Below, piece by piece: positions 61,890 through 64,000 of a DNA stretch of 64,000 nucleotides. This DNA comes from Niabella beijingensis (lineage in GTDB: Bacteria; Bacteroidota; Bacteroidia; Chitinophagales; Chitinophagaceae), in the NCBI RefSeq assembly GCF_020034665.1, contig NZ_JAIQDI010000001.1, forward strand, positions 372,001-436,000, written 5' to 3'. Both the position numbers and the translations under genes were made by a program. Within the stretch, counting starts at the first letter, position 1. Each line of letters opens with the position of its first letter. The notes under the pieces are model-generated. The model searched no databases, had not been told where the DNA came from, and saw only the letters and a list, made by a program, of their open reading frames with translations.

Positions 61890-64000
61890 TCACAAAATTT
61901 CTTTTAATTGCGCGGTGCTCAAACCCGTTACCGGGCGGAAGCGCTCAGATCTCATATACCGCAGCATGCTGTAATACAACTGCCTTGCTGCCGGATCTCC
62001 CTTCAACTGATCCAGTGGTGTCATGCACACCAGCAATTTACCTCTTCCCATGCTGCACTCAAAGATCAGTCCCAGCTTATGGTTGCGGTCGATATTATCA
62101 ATCACCTGCACCAGCGGCCGGTAGGTTGCCGGCAGGGCATCCAGTATCAACGGGCGTGCGTTTTTGATAATGCTCCACCATTGCCAGCTGGCATAATATT
62201 CCGTGGGAAAATGATCAAACAGCGGCAATTCCGGCCGTGTAAGTATCCCCAATGTACCGGCTGATTGCGGCCGCTGTTGTTTTTCTGCAGCCTCTTTAAA
62301 CACTTTCCAGTTCCAGAATTCCGTAATGAACTGTCCGCCCACTGATTTTGCTTTTATGCTTTCATGATCCGGGAACAGCAATACTTTTGCTCCTTCCCGT
62401 AAGGCTTCGATGGTCTTATCATCCAGCTTTTTTGAGATCACTATCCCGGACGACATGTCCAGCTCCTGTTTGGATGGGTATACCCAAACGGGATAATGAT
62501 TGCTATAAGAAGTACCTTCAAGTGCAACCTGCACCATCAATTTTGCAGCTGCGTTAATGCCGGATAACGGGAAACGGATATTTCCCACAGGAATAACACC
62601 TTTATGGTCTTTTCCGATCTTCAGCTTTCCGCTGCCCAGCACCTGACCCTGCAGGTTGACTATTTTCCAGTACACGGTTCTTCCCGAAAGATTTTCCGGG
62701 CTATAATTTACCAGCTGTATGTCTGCCGTAAACTGCTCATTGTTTGCCCAGGTATACTTATCCATCAGCACCTGCAGCGTACGGTCGCTACAAAACTGCC
62801 GGAAGACCTCCGGGGTAATCAGTCCTTTGCTCCGCATAAAGGAATTCAGCAAACCTACCAGTGCCGTGCCCTGTCCGGGAAAATCCTGCAGGTCCAGCAA
62901 CTGAAAGCCTCCGAAGCCGGGTGTTCCCAATGCCATTTCAATTTCCCGCCGGTACAACTGTACGGCCAGCATGCCTGATGCTTTAAAGAAATCAGCAGCC
63001 TGATCGCCCATGCCCGCCTTTTGCAAACGCTCCCTGAAGATCCGGAGGTTTGCCGGCTGAAGCACACCGGTGTATTGCGGAAGCTCTGTATAATCCGGAT
63101 AGAGCTGGTATTGCCCGATCTCATGTCCTATTACCGGCAGGTGATACGGTTTAATGGCTTCACTGTAGTTGCGTCGTGTATTGGCGCGCATGGTGTTTAA
63201 AATTCCATTACCGGCATCTTCCGTTGTAGCAAAACCGCCCCGCACATCAAACCGGCCATCAGGGGTTTCCTTACCTGTCCGCATCGTTACCCAGAAATCA
63301 TCCCCCGGCCCCGGATGCGGGTCGTTATAAAATGCATTTGTACCAACGGTATATAGCCGGCGGTTATCATCGTAAGCCCGTAATTCTTTTATCATTTTAT
63401 CCGGCACCGTTTCATCACCTGCCAGTTCATTGCCCAGCGATAACATCACAAATGATGGATGATTTCCATAGGCGTCCAGGATCGCTTTGCCTTCCTCATA
63501 TTGAAAGCGGTTCTGAAAACTGTCCTTACTGTTGAAATTGGACCAGTTGGGCAGCTCGGCCTGGATATAGATGCCCTCGATATCCGCAGCTTCAAAAGCG
63601 GCTTCCGGCGGGGTATAGGAATGAAAACGATACTGATTGATCCCGTATTGTTTTGCGATACGGTACAGGCGTTGCCATTCCGCTGTAGCAGTGGGCGGAA
63701 ATCCTGTTAAAGGGAAAACACAGCTTTCATTTTTTCCACGTAAAAAAGTGATCCGGTTATTGATGCTGAATTGTGTACCTTGCGGACGGAACGTTCGAAG
63801 CCCGGCATTTAATGTCCTCCGGTCTGCAACGCCATTCTTATCATACAGTGTTACCGTAATGCGGTAAAGTGCCGGGTGGTATTCATCCCAAAACAGGGCC
63901 TCAGTACCTAACGGATAATCCAGTACTACCATACGATCCGTTGTTTGTTCAGCGAGATTATACCACTGCGTTTTTGCCCGATGCGGTTTCGCCGTATTCC
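61890..64000 (-). CDS. Glycoside hydrolase family 2 enzyme, 5' end outside the window
   Basis: The frame is open from the stop at 61890 to the right edge, so the start of the gene is missing. About 700 residues are visible. It is a paralogue of the GH2 at 57.7 kb over its whole visible length: acid/base Glu in LSLGNELAGDE, nucleophile region IGHEIGQYQLYPDYTELPQY, then GFGGFQLLDLQDFPGQGTAL, and the same C-terminal beta and GATase-like regions. An ATG at 63932 is internal; codons upstream of it continue the Ig-like domain. The two enzymes likely act on related linkages of the same glycan. Confidence 0.88.
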   Translation of the reverse strand, partial: NTAKPHRAKTQWYNLAEQTTDRMVVLDYPLGTEALFWDEYHPALYRITVTLYDKNGVADRRTLNAGLRTFRPQGTQFSINNRITFLRGKNESCVFPLTGFPPTATAEWQRLYRIAKQYGINQYRFHSYTPPEAAFEAADIEGIYIQAELPNWSNFNSKDSFQNRFQYEEGKAILDAYGNHPSFVMLSLGNELAGDETVPDKMIKELRAYDDNRRLYTVGTNAFYNDPHPGPGDDFWVTMRTGKETPDGRFDVRGGFATTEDAGNGILNTMRANTRRNYSEAIKPYHLPVIGHEIGQYQLYPDYTELPQYTGVLQPANLRIFRERLQKAGMGDQAADFFKASGMLAVQLYRREIEMALGTPGFGGFQLLDLQDFPGQGTALVGLLNSFMRSKGLITPEVFRQFCSDRTLQVLMDKYTWANNEQFTADIQLVNYSPENLSGRTVYWKIVNLQGQVLGSGKLKIGKDHKGVIPVGNIRFPLSGINAAAKLMVQVALEGTSYSNHYPVWVYPSKQELDMSSGIVISKKLDDKTIEALREGAKVLLFPDHESIKAKSVGGQFITEFWNWKVFKEAAEKQQRPQSAGTLGILTRPELPLFDHFPTEYYASWQWWSIIKNARPLILDALPATYRPLVQVIDNIDRNHKLGLIFECSMGRGKLLVCMTPLDQLKGDPAARQLYYSMLRYMRSERFRPVTGLSTAQLKEIL

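Overview
The window reads as a stretch of chromosome from a Bacteroidota bacterium, most likely family Chitinophagaceae (a Niabella-like genome would fit; the genus is inference). The reasons are three SusC/SusD-type features (two SusC/SusD pairs plus PUL-type surface lipoproteins), sulfatase and GH2 enzymes, a ChaA-type antiporter, a 7TMR-DISM histidine kinase, a Bacteroidota porin next to purine nucleoside phosphorylase, an ftsK-lolA pair, weak Shine-Dalgarno signals, and at least nine copies of the Bacteroidota -7 promoter element TAnnTTTG close to start codons.

Layout. 1-12 kb is housekeeping: rpsA (running off the left edge), DUF983, an AraC and a LacI regulator, a small metal/redox group (PepSY membrane protein, TlpA-like thioredoxin, HMA protein), a porin with purine nucleoside phosphorylase, and sucC. 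12-17 kb is an isolated SusC/SusD pair whose middle is clearly more AT-rich than its surroundings. 17-20.3 kb holds threonine dehydrogenase, divergent kdsA, and a ChaA-like antiporter. 20.3-31.8 kb is a compact polysaccharide utilisation locus (PUL): sulfatase, two surface lipoproteins with discoidin-like ends, SusD, SusC, a short-chain dehydrogenase with a 104-bp tandem duplication at its 3' end, and a divergent LacI regulator. 31.8-40.3 kb is housekeeping again: lolA, ftsK, DUF423, aroK, gcdH, a 0.5-kb array of long direct repeats, and an M3 peptidase.

40.3-47.4 kb is the most unusual block. A tightly packed, partly overlapping operon encodes a ThiF/E1-like adenylating enzyme, a GNAT acyltransferase, a 7TMR-DISM sensor kinase and a receiver-kinase hybrid. 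A stand-alone receiver is divergent from it, followed by a secreted coiled-coil protein. The gene order suggests a small-molecule or modification circuit wired to its own two-component system.

47.6-64 kb is a second carbohydrate region, nearly all on the minus strand: a GH123-like DUF4091 enzyme, two large DUF5107-TPR proteins (one exported, one not), a sugar MFS transporter, and two paralogous GH2 enzymes. The second GH2 runs off the right edge. Between the two GH2 genes sits a markedly AT-rich plus-strand cassette: a DUF6934-like protein with four cysteines spaced every fourth residue, and a 52-residue basic protein. The cassette has its own terminator and is flanked by imperfect direct repeats. 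No tRNA, rRNA, CRISPR array or intact insertion sequence was seen.
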